From contig CM077673.1 of the NCBI GenBank assembly GCA_039707655.1, forward strand, positions 3,296,001-3,360,000: DNA of 64,000 bases, read 5' to 3'. Shown here piece after piece: positions 1-8,651 of this stretch (its first letter is position 1; every line of letters begins with the position of its first letter). The DNA is from Elymus sibiricus. Lineage: Eukaryota > Streptophyta > Magnoliopsida > Poales > Poaceae. The notes under the pieces are model-generated. The model was not told the origin of the DNA and did not search any database. It saw nothing but the letters and a program-made list of their open reading frames with translations. A program made the position numbers and the translations under genes.

Positions 1-15
1 ATTCTGACCAGATTT
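1..15 (+). repeat. 3' tail of a monomer truncated by the window start
   Basis: The first 15 bases (ATTCTGACCAGATTT) match the last bases of monomer B8, for example just before 2501. They show that the array continues to the left of the window. Confidence 0.9.
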
Positions 16-134
16 CTATGCTATTATTCACTGTTTTTTTGTTGTCGTGGTCGTCCGAACATTCGGGGAAGCCCGTGGACCGGTTACAGGGACCTCGCCA
101 AAACTAGCAGAATTTGCCTGTTCCGGCTAGTTTT
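16..134 (+). repeat. Reference monomer A1 (HOR position 1)
   Basis: Class A, 119 bp. Diagnostic bases: a run of seven T then GTTGTCG, the core CGAACATTCGG, the phrase CCCGTGGACC, and a tail AGCAGAATTTGCCTGTTCC. The palindrome of other A monomers is broken here (ACATTC instead of ACGTTC). I use its first base as the start of each HOR unit. Confidence 0.9.
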
Positions 135-252
135 CTATGCTACTACTCACTAATTTTGGGTCTGGGGGCGATCCAAACGTTCGGGGAACCCCGGGGTCCG
201 CTTACGGGCACCTCGCCAAAACTCGCAGATTTGGTCCATTCTGACCAGTTTT
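135..252 (+). repeat. Reference monomer B1 (HOR position 2)
   Basis: Class B, 118 bp. Diagnostic bases: CTACTACTCACTAATTTTGG, GGGTCTGGGGGCGATCC, CTTACGGGCACCTCG and tail CCATTCTGACCAG. Confidence 0.9.
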
Positions 253-370
253 CTATGCTATTATTCACTGTTTTTGGTGGTCGTGGTCGTCCCAACATTT
301 GGGGATGTCCGGGGTCCGGTTACGGGGACATCGCCAAAACTCGCAGATTTGTTCCATTTTTACCAGTTTT
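253..370 (+). repeat. Reference monomer A2 (HOR position 3)
   Basis: Class A, 118 bp. Diagnostic bases: CGTCCCAACATTTGGGGATG, GATGTCCGGGG and tail GATTTGTTCCATTTTTACC. Its paralogue ten monomers away is A9 (GATGCCCGGGG). Confidence 0.9.
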
Positions 371-489
371 CTATGCTATTATTCACTGTTTTTTGGTTGT
401 CGTGGTTGTCCGAACGCTCGGGGAAGCCCGGGGTCCGGTTACGGGGACCTCGCAAAAACTCATAGATTTGGTCCATTCTTACCAGTTTT
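371..489 (+). repeat. Reference monomer A3 (HOR position 4)
   Basis: Class A, 119 bp. Diagnostic bases: GTGGTTGTCCGAACGCTCGG, CTCGCAAAAACTCATAG. Its paralogue is A10, which shares CTCGCAAAAACTC. Confidence 0.9.
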
Positions 490-607
490 CTATGCTATTA
501 CTCACTCATTTTGGGTCCCGGGGCGATCCAAATGTTCGGGGAACCCCGGGGTCCGCTTATGGGGAGCTCGCCAAAACTCGCAAATTTTGTCCATTCTGAC
601 CAGATTT
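490..607 (+). repeat. Reference monomer B2 (HOR position 5)
   Basis: Class B, 118 bp. Diagnostic bases: CACTCATTTTGGG, CCAAATGTTCGG, CTTATGGGGAGCTCGCC and tail CGCAAATTTTGTCC. Its paralogue is B5. Confidence 0.9.
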
Positions 608-726
608 CTATGCTATCATTCACAGTTTTTCGGTAGTCGTGGTCGTTCGAACGTTCGGGGAAGCCCGGGGTGCGGTTACGGGGACCTCGCCAAAACTTGC
701 AGATTTTGTGTGTCCCGGCTAGTTTT
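608..726 (+). repeat. Reference monomer A4 (HOR position 6)
   Basis: Class A, 119 bp. Diagnostic bases: TATCATTCAC, TTTTTCGGTAGTCG, CGGGGTGCGGTTACGG and tail TTTTGTGTGTCCCGGCTAG. Its paralogue is A11. Confidence 0.9.
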
Positions 727-844
727 CTATGCTACTACTCACTAAATTTGGGTCCCGGGGCGATCCAAACGTCCGGGGAACCCCGGGGTCCGCATACGGG
801 GACCGGGTCAAAACTCGCAGATTTGGTCCATTCTTACCAGTTTT
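727..844 (+). repeat. Reference monomer B3 (HOR position 7)
   Basis: Class B, 118 bp. Diagnostic bases: CAAACGTCCGGGGAACCCC, GTCCGCATACGGGGACCGGG. It contains the inverted repeat CCGGGG-AA-CCCCGG. Its paralogue is B6. I used it as a second phase marker for HOR units. Confidence 0.9.
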
Positions 845-963
845 CTATGCTATTATTCACTGGTTTTTGGTAGTTGTGGTCGTCCGAACGTTTGGGGAAG
901 CTCGGGATGCGGTTACGGGGACCTCGCCAAAACTATCAGATTTTGTCTGTTCCGGCCAGTTTT
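845..963 (+). repeat. Reference monomer A5 (HOR position 8)
   Basis: Class A, 119 bp. Diagnostic bases: CACTGGTTTTTGGTAGTTG, GAAGCTCGGGATGCGG, ACTATCAGATTTTGTC. Its paralogue is A12. Confidence 0.9.
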
Positions 964-1081
964 CTATGCTATTACTAACTGATTTTGGGTCCCGGGGTGA
1001 TCCAAACGTTCGGGGAACCGCGGGGTCCGCTTACGGGGACTTCGGCAAAACTCGCAGATTTGGTCCATTCTTACCAGTTTT
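964..1081 (+). repeat. Reference monomer B4 (HOR position 9)
   Basis: Class B, 118 bp. Diagnostic bases: TATTACTAACTGATTTTGGG, CGGGGTGATCC, GGGAACCGCGGGGTCC, GGGACTTCG. Its paralogue is B7. Confidence 0.9.
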
Positions 1082-1200
1082 CTGTGCTATTATTCACTGT
1101 TTTTTGGTTGTCGTGGTCATCCGAACGTTCGGGGAAGCCCGGGGTCCGGTTACGGGGACCTCGCAAACACTCGAAGCTTTGGTCCATTATTATCAGTTTT
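1082..1200 (+). repeat. Reference monomer A6 (HOR position 10)
   Basis: Class A, 119 bp, starting CTGTGC. Diagnostic bases: CTCGCAAACACTCGAAGC and tail GGTCCATTATTA. It opens a run of five consecutive A monomers (A6-A10), the longest break in A/B alternation. Confidence 0.9.
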
Positions 1201-1319
1201 CTGTGCTATTATTCACTGTTTTTTGGTTGTCGTGGTCGTCCAAACGTTCGGGGAAGCCCGTGGACCGGTTACGGGGACCTCGCCAAAACTCGCAGATTTG
1301 GTCCATTCTTACCAGTTTT
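1201..1319 (+). repeat. Reference monomer A7 (HOR position 11)
   Basis: Class A, 119 bp. Diagnostic bases: CGTCCAAACGTTCGG and CCCGTGGACCGGTTACGG. It resembles A13 and is the monomer missing from the 20-mer units at 17290 and 24507. Confidence 0.9.
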
Positions 1320-1437
1320 CTGTGCTATTATTCACTGTTTTTGGTTGTCGTGGTCGTCCGAACGTTCGGGGAAGCCCGTGGACAGGTTATGGGGACCTCG
1401 CCAAAACTTGCAGATTTGGTCCATTCTGACCAGTTTT
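1320..1437 (+). repeat. Reference monomer A8 (HOR position 12)
   Basis: Class A, 118 bp. Diagnostic bases: CCCGTGGACAGGTTATGGGG and AAAACTTGCAG. Confidence 0.9.
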
Positions 1438-1555
1438 CTATGCTATTATTCACTGTTTTTGGTTGTCGTGGTCGTCCCAACATTTGGGGATGCCCGGGGT
1501 CCGGTTACGTGGACCTCGCCAAAACTCGCAGATTTGGTCCATTCTTACCAGTTTT
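1438..1555 (+). repeat. Reference monomer A9 (HOR position 13)
   Basis: Class A, 118 bp. Diagnostic bases: CGTCCCAACATTTGGGGATG, GATGCCCGGGG, GGTTACGTGGACC. From about 15.08 kb to 42.9 kb the same monomer reads CCCAATATTT. Confidence 0.9.
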
Positions 1556-1594
1556 CTAAGCTATTATTCACTGTTTTTTGGTTGTCGTGGTCGT

Positions 1595-1606
1595 CCGAAC
1601 GTTCGG
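1595..1606. other. 12-bp perfect palindrome in class A core (representative)
   Basis: CCGAACGTTCGG reads the same on both strands. It recurs at the same place in A6 (1121), A8 (1358), A11 (1832), A12 (2069) and their counterparts along the array. In class B it is reduced to AACGTT because of CCAAACG in place of CCGAACG. It could be a binding site for a dimeric protein or a cruciform-prone site; only the symmetry is seen. Confidence 0.8.
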
Positions 1607-1618
1607 GGAAGCCCGGGG
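1601..1618 (+). other. CENP-B-box-like core, one base too long (representative)
   Basis: The known CENP-B box is nTTCGnnnnAnnCGGGn. Here GTTCGGGGAAGCCCGGGG has TTCG, four bases, A, then three bases (not two) and CGGG. All invariant letters are present with one extra base of spacing. Class B cores (GTTCGGGGAACCCCGGGG) have the same off-by-one spacing. I found no exact match in the monomer types I checked. The relation to CENP-B is an inference. Confidence 0.45.
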
Positions 1619-1674
1619 TCCGGTTACGGGGACCTCGCAAAAACTCGCAGATTTGGTCCATTCTTACCACTTTT

Positions 1675-1792
1675 CTATGCTATTACTCACTCATTTTGGG
1701 TCCCGTGGCGATCCAAATGTTTGGGGAACCCCGGGGTCCGCTTATGGGGACCTCACCAAAACTCGCAGATTTTTTTCATTCTGACCAGATTT
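1675..1792 (+). repeat. Reference monomer B5 (HOR position 15)
   Basis: Class B, 118 bp. Diagnostic bases: CAAATGTTTGGGGAACCCC, ATGGGGACCTCACC and tail CAGATTTTTTTCATTC. Confidence 0.9.
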
Positions 1793-1911
1793 CTATGCTA
1801 TCATTCACTATTTTTCGGTAGTCGTGGTCGTCCGAACGTTCGGGGAAGCCCGGGGTGAGGTTACGGGGACCTCGCCAAAATTAGCAGATTGTGTGTGTCT
1901 CGGCTCGTTTT
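1793..1911 (+). repeat. Reference monomer A11 (HOR position 16)
   Basis: Class A, 119 bp. Diagnostic bases: TATCATTCACTATTTTTCGG, CGGGGTGAGGTTACGG, tail GATTGTGTGTGTCTCGGC. Confidence 0.9.
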
Positions 1912-2029
1912 CTATGCTATTACTCACTAATTTTGAGTGCCGGGGCGATCCAAACGTCCGGGGAACCCCGGGGTCCGCATACGGGGACCTGACCAAAACT
2001 AACAGATTTGGTCCATTCTTACCAGTTTT
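1912..2029 (+). repeat. Reference monomer B6 (HOR position 17)
   Basis: Class B, 118 bp. Diagnostic bases: GTGCCGGGGCGATCC, CGTCCGGGGAACCCC, CATACGGGGACCTGACC. Confidence 0.9.
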
Positions 2030-2148
2030 CTATGCTATTATTCACTGGTTTTTGGTAGTCGTGGTCGTCCGAACGTTCGGGGAAGCTCAGGGTGTGGTTA
2101 CGGGGACCTCGCCAAAACTAACAGATTTTGTCTGTTCCAGCCAGTTTT
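2030..2148 (+). repeat. Reference monomer A12 (HOR position 18)
   Basis: Class A, 119 bp. Diagnostic bases: CACTGGTTTTTGGTAGTCG, GAAGCTCAGGGTGTGG, tail CTGTTCCAGCCAG. Confidence 0.9.
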
Positions 2149-2265
2149 CTATGCTATTACTCACTGATTTTGGGTCCCGGGGTGATCCAAACGTTCGGGG
2201 AACCCAGGGGTCCGCTTACGGGGACTTCGCCAAAACTCGCAGATTGTTCCATTCTTACCAGTTTT
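2149..2265 (+). repeat. Reference monomer B7 (HOR position 19)
   Basis: Class B, 117 bp. Diagnostic bases: GGGAACCCAGGGGTCCGC and the shortened tail GCAGATTGTTCCATTC. Confidence 0.9.
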
Positions 2266-2384
2266 CTGTGCTATTATTCACTGTTTTTTGGTTGTCGTGG
2301 TCGTCCAAAAGTTCGGGGAAGCCCGTGGACCGGTTACGGGGACCTCGCCAAAACTCACAGATTTTGTCCATTCTTACCTGTTTT
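2266..2384 (+). repeat. Reference monomer A13 (HOR position 20)
   Basis: Class A, 119 bp. Diagnostic bases: CGTCCAAAAGTTCGG, CCCGTGGACCGG, tail CATTCTTACCTG. Confidence 0.9.
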
Positions 2385-2500
2385 CTATGCTATTACTCAG
2401 TGATTTTGGTTCCCGGGGCGATCCAAATGTTCGGGGAACCCCGGAGTCCGCTTACTGGGACCTTGCCAAAACTCAGATTTTGTCCATTCTGACCAGATTT
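2385..2500 (+). repeat. Reference monomer B8 (HOR position 21)
   Basis: Class B, 116 bp. Diagnostic bases: CTCAGTGATTTTGGTTCCC, CCCCGGAGTCCGCTTACTGG, and AAACTCAGATTTTG, which lacks two to three bases (CGC) present in the same monomer at 53.1 kb. Confidence 0.9.
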
Positions 2501-3682
2501 CTATGCTATTATTCACTGTTTTTTTGTTGTCGTGGTCGTCCGAACATTCGGGGAAGCCCGTGGACCGGTTACAGGGACCTCGCCAAAACTAGCAGAATTT
2601 GCCTGTTCCGGCCAGTTTGCTATGCTACTACTCACTAATTTTGGGTCTGGGGGCGATCCAAACGTTCGGGGAACCCCGGGGTCCGCTTACGGGCACCTCG
2701 CCAAAACTCGCAGATTTGGTCCATTCTTACCAGTTTTCTAAGCTATTATTCACTGTTTTTTGGTTGTCGTGGTCGTCCGAACGTTCGGGGAAGCCCGGGG
2801 TCCAGTTACGGGGACCTCGCAAAAACTCGCAGATTTGGTCCATTCTTACCACTTTTCTATGCTATTACTCACTCATTTTGGGTCCCGGGGCGATCCAAAT
2901 GTTTGGGGAACCCCGGGGTCCGCTTATGGGGACCTCACCAAAACTCGCAGATTTTTTTCATTCTGACCAGATTTCTATGCTATCATTCACTATTTTTCGG
3001 TAGTCGTGGTCGTCCGAACGTTCGGGGAAGCCCGGGGTGAGGTTACGGGGACCTCGCCAAAATTAGCAGATTGTGTGTGTCTCGGCTCGTTTTCTATGCT
3101 ATTACTCACTAATTTTGAGTGCCGGGGCGATCCAAACGTCCGGGGAACCCCGGGGTCCGCATACGGGGACCTGACCAAAACTAACAGATTTGGTCCATTC
3201 TTACCAGTTTTCTATGCTATTATTCACTGGTTTTTGGTAGTCGTGGTCGTCCGAACGTTCGGGGAAGCTCAGGGTGTGGTTACGGGGACCTCGCCAAAAC
3301 TAACAGATTTTGTCTGTTCCAGCCAGTTTTCTATGCTATTACTCACTGATTTTGGGTCCCGGGGTATTCCAAACGTTCGGGGAACCCAGGGGTCCGCTTA
3401 CGGGGACTTCGCCAAAACTCGCAGATTGTTCCATTCTTACCAGTTTTCTGTGCTATTATTCACTGTTTTTTGGTTGTCGTGGTCGTCCAAAAGTTCGGGG
3501 AAGCCCGTGGACCGGTTACGGGGACCTCGCCAAAACTCACAGATTTTGTCCATTCTTACCTGTTTTCTATGCTATTACTCAGTGATTTTGGTTCCCGGGG
3601 CGATCCAAATGTTCGGGGAACCCCGGAGTCCGCTTACTGGGACCTTGCCAAAACTCAGATTTTGTCCATTCTGACCAGATTT
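2501..3682 (+). repeat. HOR unit 2: 10-mer, 1,182 bp, 11 monomers deleted
   Basis: Order A1, B1/A9 hybrid, A10, B5, A11, B6, A12, B7, A13, B8. A2 to A9 are missing. B1 ends with the A9 tail CATTCTTACCAG and is followed directly by the CTAAGC start of A10. A1 ends GTTTGCTATG instead of GTTTTCTATG, a change shared with unit 3. Confidence 0.9.
2620..2737 (+). repeat. Hybrid monomer B1/A9 (deletion junction)
   Basis: The 5' part is B1 (CTACTACTCACTAA, TCTGGGGGCG, CTTACGGGCACC). The 3' end is A9-like (CATTCTTACCAGTTTTCTAAGC). The switch lies in the shared stretch CTCGCCAAAACTCGCAGA, about 2697-2726. Confidence 0.85.
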
Positions 3683-4982
3683 CTATGCTATTATTCACTG
3701 TTTTTTTGTTGTCGTGGTCGTCCGAACATTCGGGGAAGCCCGTGCACCGGTTACAGGGACCTCGCCAAAACTAGCAGAATTTGCCTGTTCCGGCCAGTTT
3801 GCTATGCTACTACTCACTAATTTTGGGTCTGGGGGCGATCCAAACGTTCGGGGAACCCCGGGGTCCGCTTACGGGCACCTCGCCAAAACTCGCAGATTTG
3901 GTCCATTCTGACCAGTTTTCTATGCTATTATTCACTGTTTTTGGTTGTCATGGTCGTCCCAACATTTGGGGATGCCCGGGGTCCGGTTACGTGGACCTCG
4001 CCAAAACTCGCAGATTTGGTCCATTCTTACCAGTTTTCTAAGCTATTATTCACTGTTTTTTGGTTGTCGTGGTCGTCCGAACGTTCGGGGAAGCCCGGGG
4101 TCCGGTTACGGGGACCTCGCAAAAACTCGCAGATTTGGTCCATTCTTACCACTTTTCTATGCTATTACTCACTCATTTTGGGTCCCGGGGCGATCCAAAT
4201 GTTTGGGGAACCCCGGGGTCCGCTTATGGGGACCTCACCAAAACTCGCAGATTTTTTTCATTCTGACCAGATTTCTATGCTATCATTCACTATTTTTCGG
4301 TAGTCGTGGTCGTCCGAACGTTCGGGGAAGCCCGGGGTGAGGTTACGGGGACCTCGCCAAAATTAGCAGATTGTGTGTGTCTCGGCTCGTTTTCTATGCT
4401 ATTACTCACTAATTTTGGGTGCCGGGGCGATCCAAACGTCCGGGGAACCCCGGGGTCCGCATACGGGGACCTGACCAAAACTAACAGATTTGGTCCATTC
4501 TTACCAGTTTTCTATGCTATTATTCACTGGTTTTTGGTAGTCGTGGTCGTCCGAACGTTCGGGGAAGCTCAGGGTGTGGTTACGGGGACCTCGCCAAAAC
4601 TAACAGATTTTGTCTGTTCCAGCCAGTTTTCTATGCTATTACTCACTGATTTTGGGTCCCGGGGTGATCCAAACGTTCGGGGAACCCAGGGGTCCGCTTA
4701 CGGGGACTTCGCCAAAACTCGCAGATTGTTCCATTCTTACCAGTTTTCTGTGCTATTATTCACTGTTTTTTGGTTGTCGTGGTCGTCCAAAAGTTTGGGG
4801 AAGCCCGTGGACCGGTTACGGGGACCTCGCCAAAACTCACAGATTTTGTCCATTCTTACCTGTTTTCTATGCTATTACTCAGTGATTTTGGTTCCCGGGG
4901 CGATCCAAATGTTCGGGGAAACCCGGAGTCCGCTTACTGGGACCTTGCCAAAACTCAGATTTTGTCCATTCTGACCAGATTT
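3683..4982 (+). repeat. HOR unit 3: 11-mer, 1,300 bp, 10 monomers deleted
   Basis: Order A1, B1, A2/A9 hybrid, A10, B5, A11, B6, A12, B7, A13, B8. Exactly the 10-monomer paralogue interval is lost. Length and order fit unequal exchange between A2 and A9. Confidence 0.9.
3920..4037 (+). repeat. Hybrid monomer A2/A9 (deletion junction)
   Basis: It follows B1, so its start is A2, and it carries GTTGTCATGG, a base change seen in A2 at about 8917 and 11401 but not in A9 copies. The 3' part is A9 (GATGCCCGGGG, ACGTGGACC, followed by CTAAGC). Confidence 0.87.
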
Positions 4983-7900
4983 CTATGCTATTATTCACTG
5001 TTTTTTTGTTGTCGTGGTCGTCCGAACATTCGGGGAAGCCCGTGGACCGGTTACAGGGACCTCGCCAAAACTAGCAGAATTTGCCTGTTCCGGCCAGTTT
5101 TCTATGCTACTACTCACTAATTTTGGGTCTGGGGGCGATCCAAACGTTCGGGGAACCCCGGGGTCCGCTTACGGGCACCTCGCCAAAACTCGCAGATTTG
5201 GTCCATTCTGACCAGTTTTCTATGCTATTATTCACTGTTTTTGGTTGTCGTGGTCGTCCCAACATTTGGGGATGTCCGGGGTCCGGTTACGGGGACCTCG
5301 CCAAAACTCGCAGATTTGTTCCATTTTTACCAGTTTTCTATGCTATTATTCACTGTTTTTTGGTTGTCGTGGTTGTCCGAACGCTCGGGGAAGCCCGGGG
5401 TCCGGTTACGGGGACCTCGCAAAAACTCATAGATTTGGTCCATTCTTACCAGTTTTCTATGCTATTACTCACTCATTTTGGGTCCCGGGGCGATCCAAAT
5501 GTTCGGGGAACCCCGGGGTCCGCTTATGGGGAGCTCGCCAAAACTCGCAAATTTTGTCCATTCTGACCAGATTTCTATGCTATCATTCACTGTTTTTTGG
5601 TAGTCGTGGTCGTCCGAACGTTCGGGGAAGCCCGGGGTGCGGTTACGGGGACCTCGCCAAAACTTGCAGATTTTGTCTGTCCCGGCTAGTTTTCTATGAT
5701 ACTACTCACTAATTTTGGGTCCCGGGGCGATCCAAACGTCCGGGGAACCCCGGGGTCCGCATACGGGGACCGGGCCAAAACTCGCAGATTTGGTCCATTC
5801 TTACCAGTTTTCTATGCTATTATTCACTGGTTTTTGGTAGTTGTGGTCGTCCGAACGTTTGGGGAAGCTCGGGATGCGGTTACGGGGACCTCGCCAAAAC
5901 TATCAGATTTTGTCTGTTCCGGCCAGTTTTCTATGCTATTACTAACTGATTTTGGGTCCCGGGGTGATCCAAACGTTCGGGGAACCGCGGGGTCCGCTTA
6001 CGGGGACTTCGCCAAAACTCGCAGATTTGGTCCATTCTTACCAGTTTTCTGTGCTATTATTCACTGTTTTTTGGTTGTCGTGGTCGTCCGAACGTTCAGG
6101 GAAGCCCGGGGTCCGGTTACGGGGACCTCGCAAACACTCGAAGCTTTGGTCCATTATTACCAGTTTTCTGTACTATTATTCACTGTTTTTTGGTTGTCGT
6201 GGTCGTCCAAACGTTCGGGGAAGCCCGTGGACCGGTTACGGGGACCTCGCCCAAACTCGCAGATTTGGTCCATTCTTACCAGTTTTCTGTGCTATTATTC
6301 ACTGTTTTTGGTTGTCGTGGTCGTCCGAACGTTCGGGGAAGCCCGTGGACAGGTCATGGGGACCTCGCCAAAACTTGCAGATTTGGTCCATTCTGACCAG
6401 TTTTCTATGCTATTATTCACTGTTTTTGGTTGTCGTGGTCGTCCCAACATTTGGGGATGCCCGGGGTCCGGTTACGGGGACCTCGCCAAAACTCGCAGAT
6501 TTGTTCCATTTTTACCAGTTTTCTATGCTATTATTCACTGTTTTTGGTTGTCGTGGTTGTCCGAACGCTCGGGGAAGCCCGGGGTCCGGTTACGGGGACC
6601 TCGCAAAAACTCATAGATTTGGTCCATTCTTACCAGTTTTCTATGCTATTACTCACTCATTTTGGGTCCCGGGGCGATCCAAATGTTCGGGGAACCCCGG
6701 GGTCCGCTTATGGGGAGCTCGCCAAAACTCGCAAATTTTGTCCATTCTGACCAGATTTCTATGCTATCATTCACTGTTTTTTGGTAGTCGTGGTCGTCCG
6801 AACGTTCGGGGAAGCCCGGGGTGCGGTTACGGGGACCTCGCCAAAACTTGCAGATTTTGTGTGTCCCGGCTAGTTTTCTATGCTACTACTCACTAATTTT
6901 GGGTCCCGGGGCGATCCAAACGTCTGGGGAACCCCGGGGTCCGCATACGGGGACCGGGCCAAAACTCGCAGATTTGGTCCATTCTTACCAGTTTTCTATG
7001 CTATTATTCACTGGTTTTTGGTAGTTGTGGTCGTCCGAACGTTTGGGGAAGCTCGGGATGCGGTTACGGGGACCTCGCCAAAACTATCAGATTTTGTCTG
7101 TTCCGGCCAGTTTTCTATGCTATTACTAACTGATTTTGGGTCCCGGGGTGATCCAAACGTTCGGGGAACCGCGGGGTCCGCTTACGGGGACTTCGCCAAA
7201 ACTCGCAGATTTGGTCCATTCTTACCAGTTTTCTGTGCTATTATTCACTGTTTTTTGGTTGTCGTGGTCGTCCGAACGTTCGGGGAAGCCCGGGGTCCGG
7301 TTACGGGGACCTCGCAAACACTCGAAGCTTTGGTCCATTATTACCAGTTTTCTGTACTATTATTCACTGTTTTTTGGTTGTCGTGGTCGTCCAAACGTTC
7401 GGGGAAGCCCGTGGACCGGTTACGGGGACCTCGCCAAAACTCGCAGATTTGGTCCATTCTTACCAGTTTTCTGTGCTATTATTCACTGTTTTTGGTTGTC
7501 GTGGTCGTCCGAACGTTCGGGGAAGCCCGTGGACAGGTTATGGGGACCTCGCCAAAACTTGCAGATTTGGTCCATTCTGACCAGTTTTCTATGCTATTAT
7601 TCACTGTTTTTGGTTGTCGTGGTCGTCCCAACATTTGGGGATGCCCGGGGTCCGGTTACGTGGACCTCGCCAAAACTCGCAGATTTGGTCCATTCTTACC
7701 AGTTTTCTAAGCTATTATTCACTGTTTTTTGGTTGTCGTGGTCGTCCGAACGTTCGGGGAAGCCCGGGGTCCGGTTACGGGGACCTCGCAAAAACTCGCA
7801 GATTTGGTCCATTCTTACCACTTTTCTATGCTATTAGTCACTCATTTTGGGTCCCGGGGCGATCCAAATGTTTGGGGAACCCCGGGGTCCGCTTATGGGG

Positions 7901-8651
7901 ACCTCACCAAAACTCGCAGATTTTTTTCATTCTGACCAGATTTCTATGCTATCATTCACTATTTTTCGGTAGTCGTGGTCGTCCGAACGTTCGGGGAAGC
8001 CCGGGGTGAGGTTACGGGGACCTCGCCAAAATTAGCAGATTGTGTGTGTCTCGGCTCGTTTTCTATGCTATTACTCACTAATTTTGGGTGCCGGGGCGAT
8101 CCAAACGTCCGGGGAACCCCGGGGTCCGCATACGGGGACCTGACCAAAACTAACAGATTTGGTCCATTCTTACCAGTTTTCTATGCTATTATTCACTGGT
8201 TTTTGGTAGTCGTGGTCGTCCGAACGTTCGGGGAAGCTCAGGGTGTGGTTACGGGGACCTCGCCAAAACTAACAGATTTTGTCTGTTCCAGCCAGTTTTC
8301 AATGCTATTACTCACTGATTTTGGGTCCCGGGGTGATCCAAACGTTCGGGGAACCCAGGGGTCCGCTTACGGGGACTTCGCCAAAACTCGCAGATTGTTC
8401 CATTCTTACCAGTTTTCTGTGCTATTATTCACTGTTTTTTGGTTGTCGTGGTCGTCCAAAATTTCGGGGAAGCCCGTGGACCGGTTACGGGGACCTCGCC
8501 AAAACTCACAAATTTTGTCCATTCTTACCTGTTTTCTATGCTATTACTCAGTGATTTTGGTTCCCGGGGCGATCCAAATGTTCGGGGAACCCCGGAGTCC
8601 GCTTACTGGGACCTTGCCAAAACTCAGATTTTGTCCATTCTGACCAGATTT
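4983..8651 (+). repeat. HOR unit 4: 31-mer, 3,669 bp, 10-monomer duplication
   Basis: Order A1 B1 A2 A3 B2 A4 B3 A5 B4 A6 A7 A8, then A9/A2 hybrid, then A3 B2 A4 B3 A5 B4 A6 A7 A8 A9 A10 B5 A11 B6 A12 B7 A13 B8. B3 occurs at about 5694 and about 6878. The extra block is 1,184 bp. Confidence 0.9.
6405..6522 (+). repeat. Hybrid monomer A9/A2 (duplication junction)
   Basis: It follows A8 and begins like A9 (GATGCCCGGGG) but ends like A2 (ACGGGGACC, GATTTGTTCCATTTTTACC), and is followed by A3. It is the mirror image of the hybrid at 3920. Confidence 0.88.

Larger units (their letters stand above)
1556..1674 (+). repeat. Reference monomer A10 (HOR position 14)
   Basis: Class A, 119 bp, starting CTAAGC. 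It has the perfect palindrome CCGAACGTTCGG (1595-1606), CTCGCAAAAACTCGCAG, and tail CTTACCACTTTT. It is the closest to a class A consensus. Confidence 0.9.
16..2500 (+). repeat. HOR unit 1: canonical 21-mer, 2,485 bp
   Basis: Complete set A1 to B8 in order. It is the reference for all other units. B8 has ACCTTGCC, A9 has CCCAACATTT and A1 has CACTGTTTTTTT; these three bases define domain I. Confidence 0.93.

Noticed and set aside
1601..1618. A true CENP-B box
   Set aside because: TTCG and CGGG are separated by eight bases rather than seven in every monomer type I checked, so it is reported only as a near match.
1601..1620. Pol III B box / tRNA-derived repeat (GTTCGGGGAACC resembles a T-arm)
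   Set aside because: The match to GGTTCGANNCC is partial, there is no A box at suitable distance and no tRNA-like fold. Chance in a GC-rich core.
1808..1996. Minus-strand 62-65 codon frames recurring once per HOR (MVRSPYADPGV...)
   Set aside because: They are the antisense of A11 and B6 and appear only where that pair is present. Recurrence follows the HOR, not a gene.
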